A DNA stretch of 64,000 bases from JAERML01 sp035687895 (GTDB taxonomy: Bacteria; Bacteroidota; Ignavibacteria; UBA10030; UBA6906). Position numbers and translations under genes: made by a program. This document shows, piece by piece, positions 31,376 through 40,475 of this stretch. Where the stretch lies: the NCBI GenBank assembly GCA_035687895.1, contig DASRUE010000106.1, positions 1 through 64,000 on the forward strand, written 5' to 3'. The notes beneath the pieces were generated by a model. That model was not told the DNA's origin, did no database searches, and worked only from the letters and a program-made list of their open reading frames with translations. How positions within the stretch are numbered: the first letter of the stretch is position 1; every line of letters starts with the position of its first letter.

Positions 31376-33249
31376 CTTTATCATCGAACCTCCATTTTGA
31401 CATTGTTGTTGTCGGTGCCGGCCATGCTGGCATTGAAGCATCTCTTGCTTCTGCAAGAATGGGTTGTAGTACAGTCCTTGTTACCATGGAAATCGCGTCC
31501 ATTGGTAGAATGTCATGCAATCCGGCAATCGGTGGCTCTGCAAAGGGACACCTAGTGAGAGAAATTGATGCCCTTGGTGGCGAGATGGGTAGAATTGCAG
31601 ATGCGACCGGGATTCACTTTCGAATGCTGAACAAATCCAAGGGACCGGCTGTGTGGTCTCCTAGATGCCAGAGTGATCGAGAGTGGTACAGCAGAGAGGC
31701 TGCGTCCCGAGTTCTTCTCCAAAAGCACCTGTTAGTCGTGGAGGACACCCTGGAGGACATTGGGGTTTCGGCTCAGCGCGTCCAAACCGTTATACTTGAG
31801 AGCGGACGCACAATTGCCTGCAAGGCAATTGTTGTCTGTAGCGGTACGTTCTTGAATGGTCTTATGCACACAGGGATGAAGAAACAGGTAGGCGGCCGGT
31901 ACGGGGAGCGAACTTCGTCGAGACTGGCAGCTCGTCTCAAGGATATTGGCTTCAAAGTGGGAAGGCTAAAAACGGGTACACCCCCAAGGATCAGCAGGAA
32001 GAGCGTCGATTTTGCCTCTACAGAGCCCCAACACGCCGATTCGCCCCCGATGCCTTTCTCCTTTTCGACAAATGTTGTAAGCAACACTCAGATTTCGATG
32101 TACTTGACTCACACAAACAATAGAACACACGAGATTCTCAAAAGTGGATTCAATGAGTCCCCTATGTTTACAGGAAAAATAACCGGTGTGGGTCCGCGGT
32201 ACTGTCCATCAATTGAGGACAAGGTACATCGATTTGCGGACAAGGATCAACATCAGATCTTTCTCGAACCTGAAGGATATGAGTCAGAAGTCGTTTATGT
32301 GAACGGTTTTTCAACGAGCCTCCCTGCAAACATTCAACTTTCTGGCCTTCAGGCTATTCCCGGTCTTGAGCGCTGCGTGATGCTCAGAGCTGGCTACGCA
32401 GTAGAGTACGATTTTTTCCCGCCATTTCAGCTTGAGCACACCCTTGAAACCAAGTCAATCAAGGGTCTTTTCTTTGCAGGACAGATAAATGGAACCAGCG
32501 GGTATGAAGAGGCGGCAGGTCAAGGTCTGGTGGCGGGGATAAACGCAGCTTTGAAAACCCGAGGTGAAGATCCGCTCGTACTTGAGCGAAGCAATTCATA
32601 TATCGGTGTTATGGTTGATGATCTGATAAACAAGGGGACGGATGAACCGTATAGGATTTTCACATCCCGCGCGGAGTATCGACTCAAACTGAGGCAAGAC
32701 AACGCTGACTCAAGACTAATGCGAACAGGGTACAAACTCGGTCTTGTTAACGAGCAAATGAAAGCGGGGCTGGAGCAGAAAGAGGAGCGGATTAGAGCGA
32801 TCAAGAATACACTCTTCGTGTGGAGTATATTACCGAATGAAGCAAACCCCACGCTTCATCGGAAAGGACTAGATGGAATTGCGGAGCCACTTAGAATTTC
32901 ACAGCTACTTCGGCGTCCAGGGATTTCGATTTATGATATCATGAGTATTGAATGTGTGCAGAGCAATGAGCTATTTCGGGAAGCGAGCAAGGAATTGCTT
33001 GATAGAGTAGAAATCGAGATCAAGTATGAAGGGTATTTGAAGCGTCAAGATCAGCAAATTGAGAGCTTTGCCAAGAATGAAGCGCTCCAGATACCAAACG
33101 GATTCAACTTCTCTGGAGTTAACTCCCTAAGCAACGAAGGTAAGGAGAGACTCGAGTCCGTACAGCCAAGGTCCATTGGGCAGGCATCAAGGATCAGCGG
33201 AGTCACATCTGCCGATCTTTCTGTACTAATCGTTAGCCTTAGAAAATAG
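31369..33249 (+). CDS. mnmG: tRNA uridine-5-carboxymethylaminomethyl modification enzyme MnmG
   Basis: MnmG (GidA) is the FAD- and NADH-dependent partner of MnmE. The 626-residue protein opens with the dinucleotide-binding motif GAGHAGIEASLASARMG. It has the two GidA signatures (GPRYCPSIEDKVHRF and GQINGTSGYEEAAGQGLVAG) and ends with a helical MnmE-binding domain (ISGVTSADLSVLIVSLRK). It lies directly downstream of mnmE and upstream of rsmG, with a parS-like site on each side. Confidence 0.97.
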   Translation: MKPLSSNLHFDIVVVGAGHAGIEASLASARMGCSTVLVTMEIASIGRMSCNPAIGGSAKGHLVREIDALGGEMGRIADATGIHFRMLNKSKGPAVWSPRCQSDREWYSREAASRVLLQKHLLVVEDTLEDIGVSAQRVQTVILESGRTIACKAIVVCSGTFLNGLMHTGMKKQVGGRYGERTSSRLAARLKDIGFKVGRLKTGTPPRISRKSVDFASTEPQHADSPPMPFSFSTNVVSNTQISMYLTHTNNRTHEILKSGFNESPMFTGKITGVGPRYCPSIEDKVHRFADKDQHQIFLEPEGYESEVVYVNGFSTSLPANIQLSGLQAIPGLERCVMLRAGYAVEYDFFPPFQLEHTLETKSIKGLFFAGQINGTSGYEEAAGQGLVAGINAALKTRGEDPLVLERSNSYIGVMVDDLINKGTDEPYRIFTSRAEYRLKLRQDNADSRLMRTGYKLGLVNEQMKAGLEQKEERIRAIKNTLFVWSILPNEANPTLHRKGLDGIAEPLRISQLLRRPGISIYDIMSIECVQSNELFREASKELLDRVEIEIKYEGYLKRQDQQIESFAKNEALQIPNGFNFSGVNSLSNEGKERLESVQPRSIGQASRISGVTSADLSVLIVSLRK

Positions 33250-33252
33250 TCA

Positions 33253-33266
33253 GTTCCACGTGAAAC
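33253..33266. promoter_or_regulatory. parS centromere-like site between mnmG and rsmG
   Basis: GTTCCACGTGAAAC fits the conserved core of bacterial parS (GTTnCACGTGAAAC) at every specified position. The match to 13 fixed bases is very unlikely by chance in a window this size. It lies in the mnmG-rsmG gap, next to where parA and parB normally follow, although those genes are not here. Confidence 0.8.
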
Positions 33267-33276
33267 CGAGAGTAAA

Positions 33277-33987
33277 TTGCCACTCTGCAGCAAAGACGTT
33301 TTTCACATTTGTGAACAACACAACCTAGTTATTGACGACGAGGCAAGAAAAAAATTAGAGCTCTATGAGATCTTACTCAGAGAGTACAATAAGAGTGTTA
33401 ACCTAATTTCCAGAAAAGATGTTGATAACATCTGGACAAACCATATACTGCATTCGCTTTCCCCGTTGTTGTTACTCTCCTTTGCACCGGGGTTGCGACT
33501 TCTTGATATTGGGACGGGCGGTGGTTTGCCGGGCATCCCGATAGCAATAGCTAGGCCTGATTTGTCGATATCTCTTGTTGATTCCATTGGGAAGAAGACG
33601 GTAGTGCTTGACGAGATCGTCATCAGGCTCGGGATTCAAAATGTACGCGTGACCAACGGCCGTGTTGAGAGTTTGGCAGGCAAGAAAAAGTACAGGAGTA
33701 GATTCGAGGGCATTGTTGCCAGAGCCGTTGCACCGTTGCACGACTTGGTAAAATGGTCAAGGCCATTGCTGGTAAGAGATCACATCCAGATCGCCGGAGG
33801 CACCGAGAAAAGAGGAATTAGCATCCCATTCATCGTAGCTCTAAAAGGAGGAGATCTGTCTAAGGAGATTGCCGAAGCCTTAGGGGCTATTGGCGACGGA
33901 AATGTTGAAGAGCTGGATATTGGGTTTTCCCGGATGGGAATTGTTGCCTTAGAGGGAAAGAAGATTGTAATCGTCGAATATAGCTAG
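33277..33987 (+). CDS. rsmG: 16S rRNA (guanine527-N7)-methyltransferase RsmG
   Basis: RsmG methylates G527 in the 530 loop of 16S rRNA. The SAM-binding motif is LLDIGTGGGLPGIPIAIARP, and the NLISRKDVDNIWTNHILHSL segment that precedes it is typical. At 236 residues it is slightly longer than average, with a loop in the C-terminal half. No ATG or GTG is available near the N-terminus; the TTG at 33277 is used, 10 bases after the parS site. Confidence 0.94.
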   Translation: MPLCSKDVFHICEQHNLVIDDEARKKLELYEILLREYNKSVNLISRKDVDNIWTNHILHSLSPLLLLSFAPGLRLLDIGTGGGLPGIPIAIARPDLSISLVDSIGKKTVVLDEIVIRLGIQNVRVTNGRVESLAGKKKYRSRFEGIVARAVAPLHDLVKWSRPLLVRDHIQIAGGTEKRGISIPFIVALKGGDLSKEIAEALGAIGDGNVEELDIGFSRMGIVALEGKKIVIVEYS

Positions 33988-34007
33988 AACCGTTATTGCG
34001 AGCACAC

Positions 34008-34919
34008 ATGAAATTACTTGCTGAGGAACTCGCTGCACTGCCCACTGAACAGAGGAATCCGGCCACACGTGATTTTGACAGCCTCCCGACTCTTGCAATC
34101 TTGAAGAGAACAAACTCCGAAGACAAACTTGTCCCAATTGCTGTTGAAAAAGAGCTTGCATACATCTCGAAGGCAGTTGAAATTATAGTAGACGCGTTTC
34201 GCAACGGAGGCAGGCTCATTTATGTGGGCGCCGGGACCAGTGGTCGGCTCGGTATTCTCGATGCAGCGGAGTGTCCACCCACCTACGGTACAGATCCGGA
34301 TATGATTGTTGGTTTGATTGCCGGAGGACAGCCCGCCCTCTTCCGCACTCAGGAAGGGGCAGAGGATGACGAAGAAAAAGCGAGGCAAGATCTGGGATCA
34401 TTAAACCCCGGTCCAAATGATGTTGTGTGTGGCATCGCCGCGAGTAGGAGAACGCCGTATGTAGTTGCTGCAACCAAGAGGGCGAAGGAGCTGGGGTGCC
34501 AGACGGTGTATATTACCACAAATCCTCGATCCTCTTTTAATCTGGTGGTAGATGTTGCAATCTGCCCCGATGTCGGGCCTGAGGTCGTGATGGGATCCAC
34601 CCGAATGAAGTCCGGTACTGCACAAAAACTAGTGCTGAACATGCTCACAACCACCGCAATGATAAAACTTGGGAAGGTCTATGAAAACATGATGGTCGAC
34701 CTTCAACTCACAAATCAAAAGCTGATTGAGCGAGCAAAGCGCATCATCATGATGGCAACTGGTGTTGACTACAACAAGGCAGAACATGTGCTAGCTGATG
34801 CCGAGGGACATGTCAAGACCGCGATCGTGATGATTGCCGCTAATGTTCCACTGAACGAAGCGCGGCAGCGACTTGACCAAGCAAACGGCTTTGTTCGGAA
34901 AGCAATCGCGCAGAGCTGA
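34008..34919 (+). CDS. murQ: N-acetylmuramic acid 6-phosphate etherase
   Basis: MurQ cleaves the lactyl ether of MurNAc-6-phosphate to give GlcNAc-6-phosphate and D-lactate in peptidoglycan recycling. The SIS-fold signature GAGTSGRLGILDAAECPPTYG is intact with its catalytic Glu. The second sugar-phosphate motif (GSTRMKSGTAQKLVLNMLTT) and the C-terminal helical domain are also present. The start is ATG 34008 (303 residues); the TTG at 33996 would add four residues. It occupies the place after rsmG where parAB often lie. A terminator follows. Confidence 0.95.
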   Translation: MKLLAEELAALPTEQRNPATRDFDSLPTLAILKRTNSEDKLVPIAVEKELAYISKAVEIIVDAFRNGGRLIYVGAGTSGRLGILDAAECPPTYGTDPDMIVGLIAGGQPALFRTQEGAEDDEEKARQDLGSLNPGPNDVVCGIAASRRTPYVVAATKRAKELGCQTVYITTNPRSSFNLVVDVAICPDVGPEVVMGSTRMKSGTAQKLVLNMLTTTAMIKLGKVYENMMVDLQLTNQKLIERAKRIIMMATGVDYNKAEHVLADAEGHVKTAIVMIAANVPLNEARQRLDQANGFVRKAIAQS

Positions 34920-34956
34920 ATGTAGTTGATTTCTCAATTACCCTTCCGCCATGATC

Positions 34957-34989
34957 GTCCCCCCGTGGTAGAGGGGTGGACTGTTTTTT
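34957..34989 (+). terminator. Rho-independent terminator after murQ
   Basis: GTCC plus CCCC (34957-34964) pairs with GGGG (34973-34976) and GGAC (34978-34981), with one bulged T. A run of six T residues (34984-34989) follows. It ends only 19 bases before the mfd start, so mfd either depends on readthrough or has a promoter overlapping this element. Confidence 0.8.
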
Positions 34990-35007
34990 GTTGGACGAGG
35001 ATGGCCC

Positions 35008-38000
35008 ATGATGCTGCGTGAGATCCTAAGAAAAAACGACAAGTTCCAGCGGCTGGGAGCAATTACTGCCAAGCTCTTGCATGGTGAACGAGTGTCTGTT
35101 ACCGGACTCTCCGGGTCTTTGCAGGCTGCGGTATTTTGCGTGCTGCAAGAGGAGATGGGTAGGCTGCTATTGTTTGTTGCTTCAGATCGTCGGTCGGCCG
35201 AGACAGTAAGGGACGACGCACAACACATCCTCGACCCAGCGTCAATAGCGTTTCATGTTGAGAATAGTCAGAACTCCGATCCTCCTTCCGCCGGAAGTGT
35301 CTCAGTTCTTCATGCTCTGGTCTCGGGCAAACTCTCCTTTGTTGTCACCCACCCACTGGCGTTACTCGAGATGCTCCCCCGGCCGGAGACCTTTCGGGGT
35401 GAAACAGTCTGGATCAAAACCGGGTCTGAGTATTCATTCGACCGTCTTCTTCAGTCCCTGAATCGGCTCGGATTCGACAAGAAGGATTTTGTGGAAGGAG
35501 TGGGAGATTATTCGGTTAGAGGGGGCATACTGGATGTGTTCACTGCGAGCAGCGAAACACCTGTTCGCTTGGAGTTCATTGGTGACACCGTCGAGTCGAT
35601 TCGGGAGTTTGATCCGATCTCGCAACGCTCGATTCGACATCTTGAAGGGGCGGCAATTGTCCCGCACATTCTTTCCCAACAGGAAGCAGACGTTGCACCC
35701 CACGACTCTCTTCTGACCTATCTTCCTTCAAACAGTGTTATCGTGTGGAGTGAACCTCAAATCGTCAGGCGGCAGCTTGATGAGCACATAGCACAGAATC
35801 CACAGACGAAGATCTCCAGAGCAATTCTAGAAGATCAACTTGCTGCTTTTCCACAAGTTTGGATTGAACCTTTTGGAGGGCCATCCGTGGATTGCATTGA
35901 TTTCAAATCAATTCCCCAGCCCTCATTCAACGGAAGCGTTGCGGTTCTTAAGGCCAATATTCACAACTTGCAGACCGAGGGGATACAGGTTGTAATATCA
36001 TGTGATGCGCAATCCGAACTCAAGAGGCTCAAGGAACTTCTGGGCGGAGAAGAGGCTGATTGGAAGGAGAGAAAACAAGCCGAAGGACCGGGGGCACCCA
36101 TTGAATTGGACAAGATTACATTTATCGTTCATTCTCTTCACGAAGGTTTTATCTTGCCCGAATCGCAGTTCGCGATGTATACAGAGCATCAGATCTTTAA
36201 TAGACTCAAGCGAAGAGGAAAACAGGGCAAGTCGCGCTTCGCCGGATTCTCGAGGCAGGAACTGCAACAACTAACGAAGGGGGATTTTGTTGTTCACGTA
36301 GACTTCGGTGTCGGGAAGTTCGACGGTCTTAAGAAAATCCACGTCCGGAGTATTGAACAGGAGGTTGTTAAGTTGGTGTACGATCAAAACGACACACTCT
36401 ATGTTAACCTGAACTACATCAACCGGATTCAGAAGTATTCCTCAAAGGAAGGACATATCCCCAAGCTTACGCGTCTGGGCTCGGCTGAATGGGATCGACT
36501 GAAGGCGCGGGCAAAGAAGAAGATTAAAGACATTGCACGCGATCTAATTCGGTTGTACGCTCGGCGAAAGAAATCTGTAGGGTTTGCGTTTACGCCGGAC
36601 ACCACATGGCAGAAGGAACTCGAAGCATCGTTCATGTACGAAGACACTTTTGACCAAGCAAAAACGACACTTGAAGTGAAGGCAGATATGGAAGCCTCCA
36701 ACCCGATGGATCGCCTTGTTTGCGGCGACGTTGGGTTCGGCAAAACGGAGATCGCTGTGCGTGCGGCGTTCAAGTCAGTCATGAGTGGTAAGCAGGCAGC
36801 GATTCTTGTCCCCACGACTATTCTTGCCATCCAGCATCACAACACCTTTGTTGACCGAATTTCACGATACTCGACGAGGGTTGCCGTTCTCTCCAGATTA
36901 AAATCAAAGAAGGAACAGGCGGCAATCATCGAGCAGCTCAGTGCTGGGAGTATTGACATCGTGATCGGCACTCATCGTCTCCTTTCCAAGGATGTACGAT
37001 TTAGGGACTTGGGTCTTCTAGTGATTGATGAAGAACACCGATTTGGTGTTGCGGCCAAGGAAAAACTGCGTCTGCTTAAGGCAGAGGTCGACACGCTCAC
37101 ACTAACAGCGACCCCTATTCCACGGACGCTGCAATTCTCACTGATGGGGTCAAGGGATCTCTCAATCATTGCCACGCCTCCGAGAAACCGCCTACCGGTT
37201 ATCACGGAGATTAGAGAATACAGCGATGAAGTCATCATCAGGGCCGTCCGAAGGGAAATCCAACGCGGCGGGCAGGTCTATTTCGTTCATGATCGAATCC
37301 AGAGGATTGAGGAGGTAACAGAGCGTCTCCAATTATTGTTACCGGGGATCAGGATCCGATACGCCCACGGACAGATGCGCGCGCACAAGCTAGAACAAGT
37401 TATGCTGGAGTTCATCGAGAGAAAAGTGGACGTTCTTGTGTGCACCAAAATCATCGAATCTGGTCTGGACATGCCGAACGTTAACACCATCATCATCAAC
37501 AGGGCAGATCGGTTTGGAATGGCAGAACTCTACCAGTTACGTGGAAGGGTTGGCCGTTCAAACGTCCAGGCATATGCCCATCTCCTGGCGCCACCGATTT
37601 CCATCCTTCCGCGCAAAACCGTTCAACGGCTCCAGGCGGTTGAGGAGTTTGTGGAACTGGGGTCCGGGTTCAATCTGGCCATGCGCGATCTGGAAATTCG
37701 TGGTGCAGGTAACCTGCTTGGCGGAGAACAGAGTGGATTTATTGAGACAATGGGCTTTGAAACGTACACCCGCATTCTCGAAGAAGGGGTTCAGGAGCTC
37801 AAAGACCAAGAGTTCCGCGAGCTGTTTGCTGGACAGGTCAAGCCCGCGGCCTCCGCAGACACGAAAATCGATCTGGAGGTTGCGGCGCTGATACCCGACT
37901 ATTTTGTTCAGAACGACACAGAAAGACTGGAAATTTATCGCCAACTCTATGCATTGCAGACCCCTAAGCAACTTGAGGAGGTAGCCCTAGAATTGAAGGA

Positions 38001-38361
38001 CAGGTTCGGAACTCTTCCGAACGAGGCAGAGAACCTCATCAGAGCTATTCGGCTTAAGCTAAGGGCATCCCGGATCGGTTTGAAGAGGATCTACTTGAGT
38101 GGCGACGAAATGCTCATCGAGTTTCCACCGTCAGGTGACAGGGAGTTCTATGACAATCAGAAGTTCCAAGAAATAATGATCCGGGTCTCCAGAATGAAAA
38201 GTAGAGGAGTTGACATGAAGCAAGGGGATGACACCCTACTTTTGAAAATTCATTTTCCCGTAGGCTCTAAAGAGAATGACCCATTGGAGTTGGCAGATTT
38301 CTTCTTTGAGTCAATTTTTGAGGATGCTCGCGACCAATCACCAAACCTTGTCCCCGCCTGA
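35008..38361 (+). CDS. mfd: Transcription-repair coupling factor Mfd
   Basis: Mfd displaces RNA polymerase stalled at DNA damage and recruits UvrA. The 1117-residue protein has the N-terminal UvrB-homology region and the RNA polymerase interaction domain (FVVHVDFGVGKFDGLKKIHV, near 430). The SF2 translocase carries Walker A GDVGFGKTEIAVRAAFK, DEEH in LLVIDEEHRFG, and motif VI QLRGRVGRS. The TRG motif region and the C-terminal autoinhibitory domain follow (ELGSGFNLAMRDLEIRGAGN and beyond). A second ATG one codon later is an alternative start. Confidence 0.97.
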   Translation: MMLREILRKNDKFQRLGAITAKLLHGERVSVTGLSGSLQAAVFCVLQEEMGRLLLFVASDRRSAETVRDDAQHILDPASIAFHVENSQNSDPPSAGSVSVLHALVSGKLSFVVTHPLALLEMLPRPETFRGETVWIKTGSEYSFDRLLQSLNRLGFDKKDFVEGVGDYSVRGGILDVFTASSETPVRLEFIGDTVESIREFDPISQRSIRHLEGAAIVPHILSQQEADVAPHDSLLTYLPSNSVIVWSEPQIVRRQLDEHIAQNPQTKISRAILEDQLAAFPQVWIEPFGGPSVDCIDFKSIPQPSFNGSVAVLKANIHNLQTEGIQVVISCDAQSELKRLKELLGGEEADWKERKQAEGPGAPIELDKITFIVHSLHEGFILPESQFAMYTEHQIFNRLKRRGKQGKSRFAGFSRQELQQLTKGDFVVHVDFGVGKFDGLKKIHVRSIEQEVVKLVYDQNDTLYVNLNYINRIQKYSSKEGHIPKLTRLGSAEWDRLKARAKKKIKDIARDLIRLYARRKKSVGFAFTPDTTWQKELEASFMYEDTFDQAKTTLEVKADMEASNPMDRLVCGDVGFGKTEIAVRAAFKSVMSGKQAAILVPTTILAIQHHNTFVDRISRYSTRVAVLSRLKSKKEQAAIIEQLSAGSIDIVIGTHRLLSKDVRFRDLGLLVIDEEHRFGVAAKEKLRLLKAEVDTLTLTATPIPRTLQFSLMGSRDLSIIATPPRNRLPVITEIREYSDEVIIRAVRREIQRGGQVYFVHDRIQRIEEVTERLQLLLPGIRIRYAHGQMRAHKLEQVMLEFIERKVDVLVCTKIIESGLDMPNVNTIIINRADRFGMAELYQLRGRVGRSNVQAYAHLLAPPISILPRKTVQRLQAVEEFVELGSGFNLAMRDLEIRGAGNLLGGEQSGFIETMGFETYTRILEEGVQELKDQEFRELFAGQVKPAASADTKIDLEVAALIPDYFVQNDTERLEIYRQLYALQTPKQLEEVALELKDRFGTLPNEAENLIRAIRLKLRASRIGLKRIYLSGDEMLIEFPPSGDREFYDNQKFQEIMIRVSRMKSRGVDMKQGDDTLLLKIHFPVGSKENDPLELADFFFESIFEDARDQSPNLVPA

Positions 38362-38452
38362 CCTAGTGGGGATTCCGAGTCGCCTTTTTTCCTCCCGCAA
38401 AACCACACCTCATCAAATTCCGCAAATCTGAGCCATTTTCTGTATTTTGTCC

Positions 38453-38480
38453 TTGACTTTCAAACCCAAATGAGTATCTT
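38453..38480 (+). promoter_or_regulatory. Candidate promoter of the dcw cluster
   Basis: TTGACT (38453-38458) and TATCTT (38475-38480) are 16 bases apart, directly upstream of the MraZ box and 80 bases before mraZ. No other promoter-like pair stands out in the 198-base mfd-mraZ gap. Confidence 0.55.
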
Positions 38481-38491
38481 AGCTCTGCGTG

Positions 38492-38518
38492 GTGGGTAAA
38501 AGTGGGTAATGGGTGGGT
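38492..38518 (+). promoter_or_regulatory. MraZ operator (three GTGGGT repeats)
   Basis: GTGGGT occurs at 38492-38497, 38502-38507 and 38513-38518, spaced by 10 and 11 bases. This is the helically phased direct-repeat arrangement bound by MraZ upstream of its own gene. It lies just after the candidate -10 element, consistent with autorepression of the dcw cluster. Confidence 0.9.
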
Positions 38519-38559
38519 AAAGATAAGCAAGTGCCTCGTTGAATTTCTAGGCTCATTCA

Positions 38560-39003
38560 TTGTCATCGTTCAAAGGCTCATACAATTATTCAGTCGACAG
38601 CAAAGGCCGTATCAACATTCCGGCGAAGCTGAGAAAGTACGTGTCCGCGGAGGCGAATGATACCTTTGTGATCACACGTGGTTTCGAGAAGTGCCTCTCC
38701 GTCTATCCGCTCGACGAATGGAATTCGCTGGAGCGATCCATCAGACAATTGTCGCCATCAAATCCTCAGCACCGGTATTTTACGCGGACCTTGTTGCAAT
38801 ATGCTACGGAATCTCAACTTGATGGCCAATCACGGATCGCCGTACCCAAAGAGCTACTGCAGTTCGGCGGTATTCAGGATCAGGTCTTGATTCTTGGAGT
38901 GCTGGAGCGAATCGAGTTGTGGAACCCGAGAGATCATGACGAGTACTTAAAGACTCAGGCTGAGAGCTATGAGAATGTTGCACAAAAGGTGTTCGAGAAA
39001 TAG
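38560..39003 (+). CDS. mraZ: Transcriptional regulator MraZ
   Basis: MraZ is the ring-forming AbrB-fold repressor of the dcw cluster. The 147-residue protein has two copies of the SpoVT/AbrB-like motif (YSVDSKGRINIPAKLRKYV and LDGQSRIAVPKELLQFG), with the DxxGRxxxP-type signature clearest in the first. The start is a TTG (TTG TCA TCG TTC AAA GGC), since the conserved opening FKGSYNYSVD follows at once. Its operator is 40-70 bases upstream. Confidence 0.95.
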   Translation: MSSFKGSYNYSVDSKGRINIPAKLRKYVSAEANDTFVITRGFEKCLSVYPLDEWNSLERSIRQLSPSNPQHRYFTRTLLQYATESQLDGQSRIAVPKELLQFGGIQDQVLILGVLERIELWNPRDHDEYLKTQAESYENVAQKVFEK

Positions 39004-39048
39004 CCGGGTCGGTTGCCGTACAGCTATCGTTCATGATTCTACTGTGCG

Positions 39049-39981
39049 GTGACAACATATCATACTCCCGTCCTTTGCGATGATGCTGTTCGCTTGCTCA
39101 TCACAGATCCCCGCGGTACTTATGTTGATGGAACCATCGGTGGTGGAGGACATGCCGAAAAGATCTGTTCGCGGCTAGAGCTCGGGGGTCAACTCATCGG
39201 CTTTGATGCCGACGAGGATGCCATCAGGGTAGCAAGAAGACGGCTTGCCACCCTTGGGAACCGTGTTCACTTGATCCATTCCAATTTCAGCACACTGAAG
39301 GAATACCTGCAGAAACAACGGGTACCAACAATCCGTGGGATGTTGCTCGACCTTGGAGTCTCCTCATACCAGCTCGATGATGTAACGAAGGGATTTAGTT
39401 TTCGCGGCGATGAGCGGATTGACATGCGGATGGATCGGCGACAGCTGTTGAGCGGATGGGAGGTCGTGAATACGTACGCGGAATCAGTGCTGTCAGATAT
39501 CCTGTGGAAACACGGAGAGGAGCGAAACGCCCGGAGGATAGCGAAGAAGATAGTTGCCTCACGGCCAGTTGACACCACGGGGGCGCTTCGTCAGGTGATT
39601 GAGGCAACTGTGGGAAAACAGTTCCTGACGAAAACCCTTGCCAGGGTTTTCCAAGCGATCCGGATCGCTGTGAACGACGAGCTGAGAAATCTGGAGAAAG
39701 TCTTGAATGATGTTATCGATATTCTCGATCCGGGCGGTCGAGTTGTTGTGATCTCGTACCATTCCTTGGAGGACAGGATAGTGAAAGAATTCTTCAGGCA
39801 GAATGCACGAGAAAGAGTGCCGTCGGGCCATAAATACATCAAGGACACAGTAGTCAACCCGTCCCTTCGGATTCTCACCAAGAAACCGCTTGTGGCCGGG
39901 GAAGAGGAAATCGTACAGAATCCTCGGGCGCGTAGTGCCAAGTTGCGGGCCGCGGAACGGATTCATAGTTATCCTGTGTGA
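39049..39981 (+). CDS. rsmH: 16S rRNA (cytosine1402-N4)-methyltransferase RsmH
   Basis: RsmH (MraW) methylates C1402 in the ribosomal P site. The opening YHTPVLCDDAVRLL, the SAM-binding YVDGTIGGGGHAEKI, and the MLLDLGVSSYQLDD ... FSFRGDERIDMRMD segments identify it. It is 310 residues long from a GTG start. Its stop overlaps the ftsL start. Confidence 0.96.
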   Translation: MTTYHTPVLCDDAVRLLITDPRGTYVDGTIGGGGHAEKICSRLELGGQLIGFDADEDAIRVARRRLATLGNRVHLIHSNFSTLKEYLQKQRVPTIRGMLLDLGVSSYQLDDVTKGFSFRGDERIDMRMDRRQLLSGWEVVNTYAESVLSDILWKHGEERNARRIAKKIVASRPVDTTGALRQVIEATVGKQFLTKTLARVFQAIRIAVNDELRNLEKVLNDVIDILDPGGRVVVISYHSLEDRIVKEFFRQNARERVPSGHKYIKDTVVNPSLRILTKKPLVAGEEEIVQNPRARSAKLRAAERIHSYPV

Positions 39982-40466
39982 CTTACTACAGGCTGACAAT
40001 GAGCAAGATGGCAGGGGATGTTGAGGATCTGATGCACCGTGTGCGGGCTGATTCTCTTGGGAACCAGGAGATTACGGGGAAAGAGAACCGATACATTTAT
40101 AACGGAAGCCAGGCGTCGGGTTCTGCGGGATATGCCATACGGCCCAACAAGAAGGCGGCCCGCCGGAAAGTCTCAACCTTCAATATTATCCTGGTCCTTT
40201 TTGGGTGCGCGCTTGCCATTATTCTTTACATCAGCAACATCATTGCCGTTAACCAACTCGCGGTCGAAGTAAATCAATTGCAGGGGAAGTATGACAAAAT
40301 TGATAATGTAAACGCTGTTTTGAGTTCTGAAATCAGCCGAAAATCCGGATGGGACCGGATCGGCAAAATTGCAATAGAGCAGCTCGGTCTGAAATACCCG
40401 AGCGAGCAGGCCACCCGCTTCGATATTGATCAGGACGATCTTGAGAAGATCCAGTCCAGAGAGTGA
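39978..40466 (+). CDS. ftsL: FtsL-like cell division protein
   Basis: This 162-residue bitopic protein has a long basic cytoplasmic N-terminus, one membrane helix (FNIILVLFGCALAIILYISNIIAV, about 68-91), and then a short coiled coil (VNQLAVEVNQLQGKYDKI) in the periplasm. Size, topology and position between rsmH and ftsI indicate FtsL, which forms a complex with FtsB and FtsQ; sequence conservation in this family is low. The GTG at 39978 overlaps the rsmH stop; ATG 39999 is an alternative. Confidence 0.8.
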   Translation: MTYYRLTMSKMAGDVEDLMHRVRADSLGNQEITGKENRYIYNGSQASGSAGYAIRPNKKAARRKVSTFNIILVLFGCALAIILYISNIIAVNQLAVEVNQLQGKYDKIDNVNAVLSSEISRKSGWDRIGKIAIEQLGLKYPSEQATRFDIDQDDLEKIQSRE

Positions 40467-40475
40467 TTATCGCGG

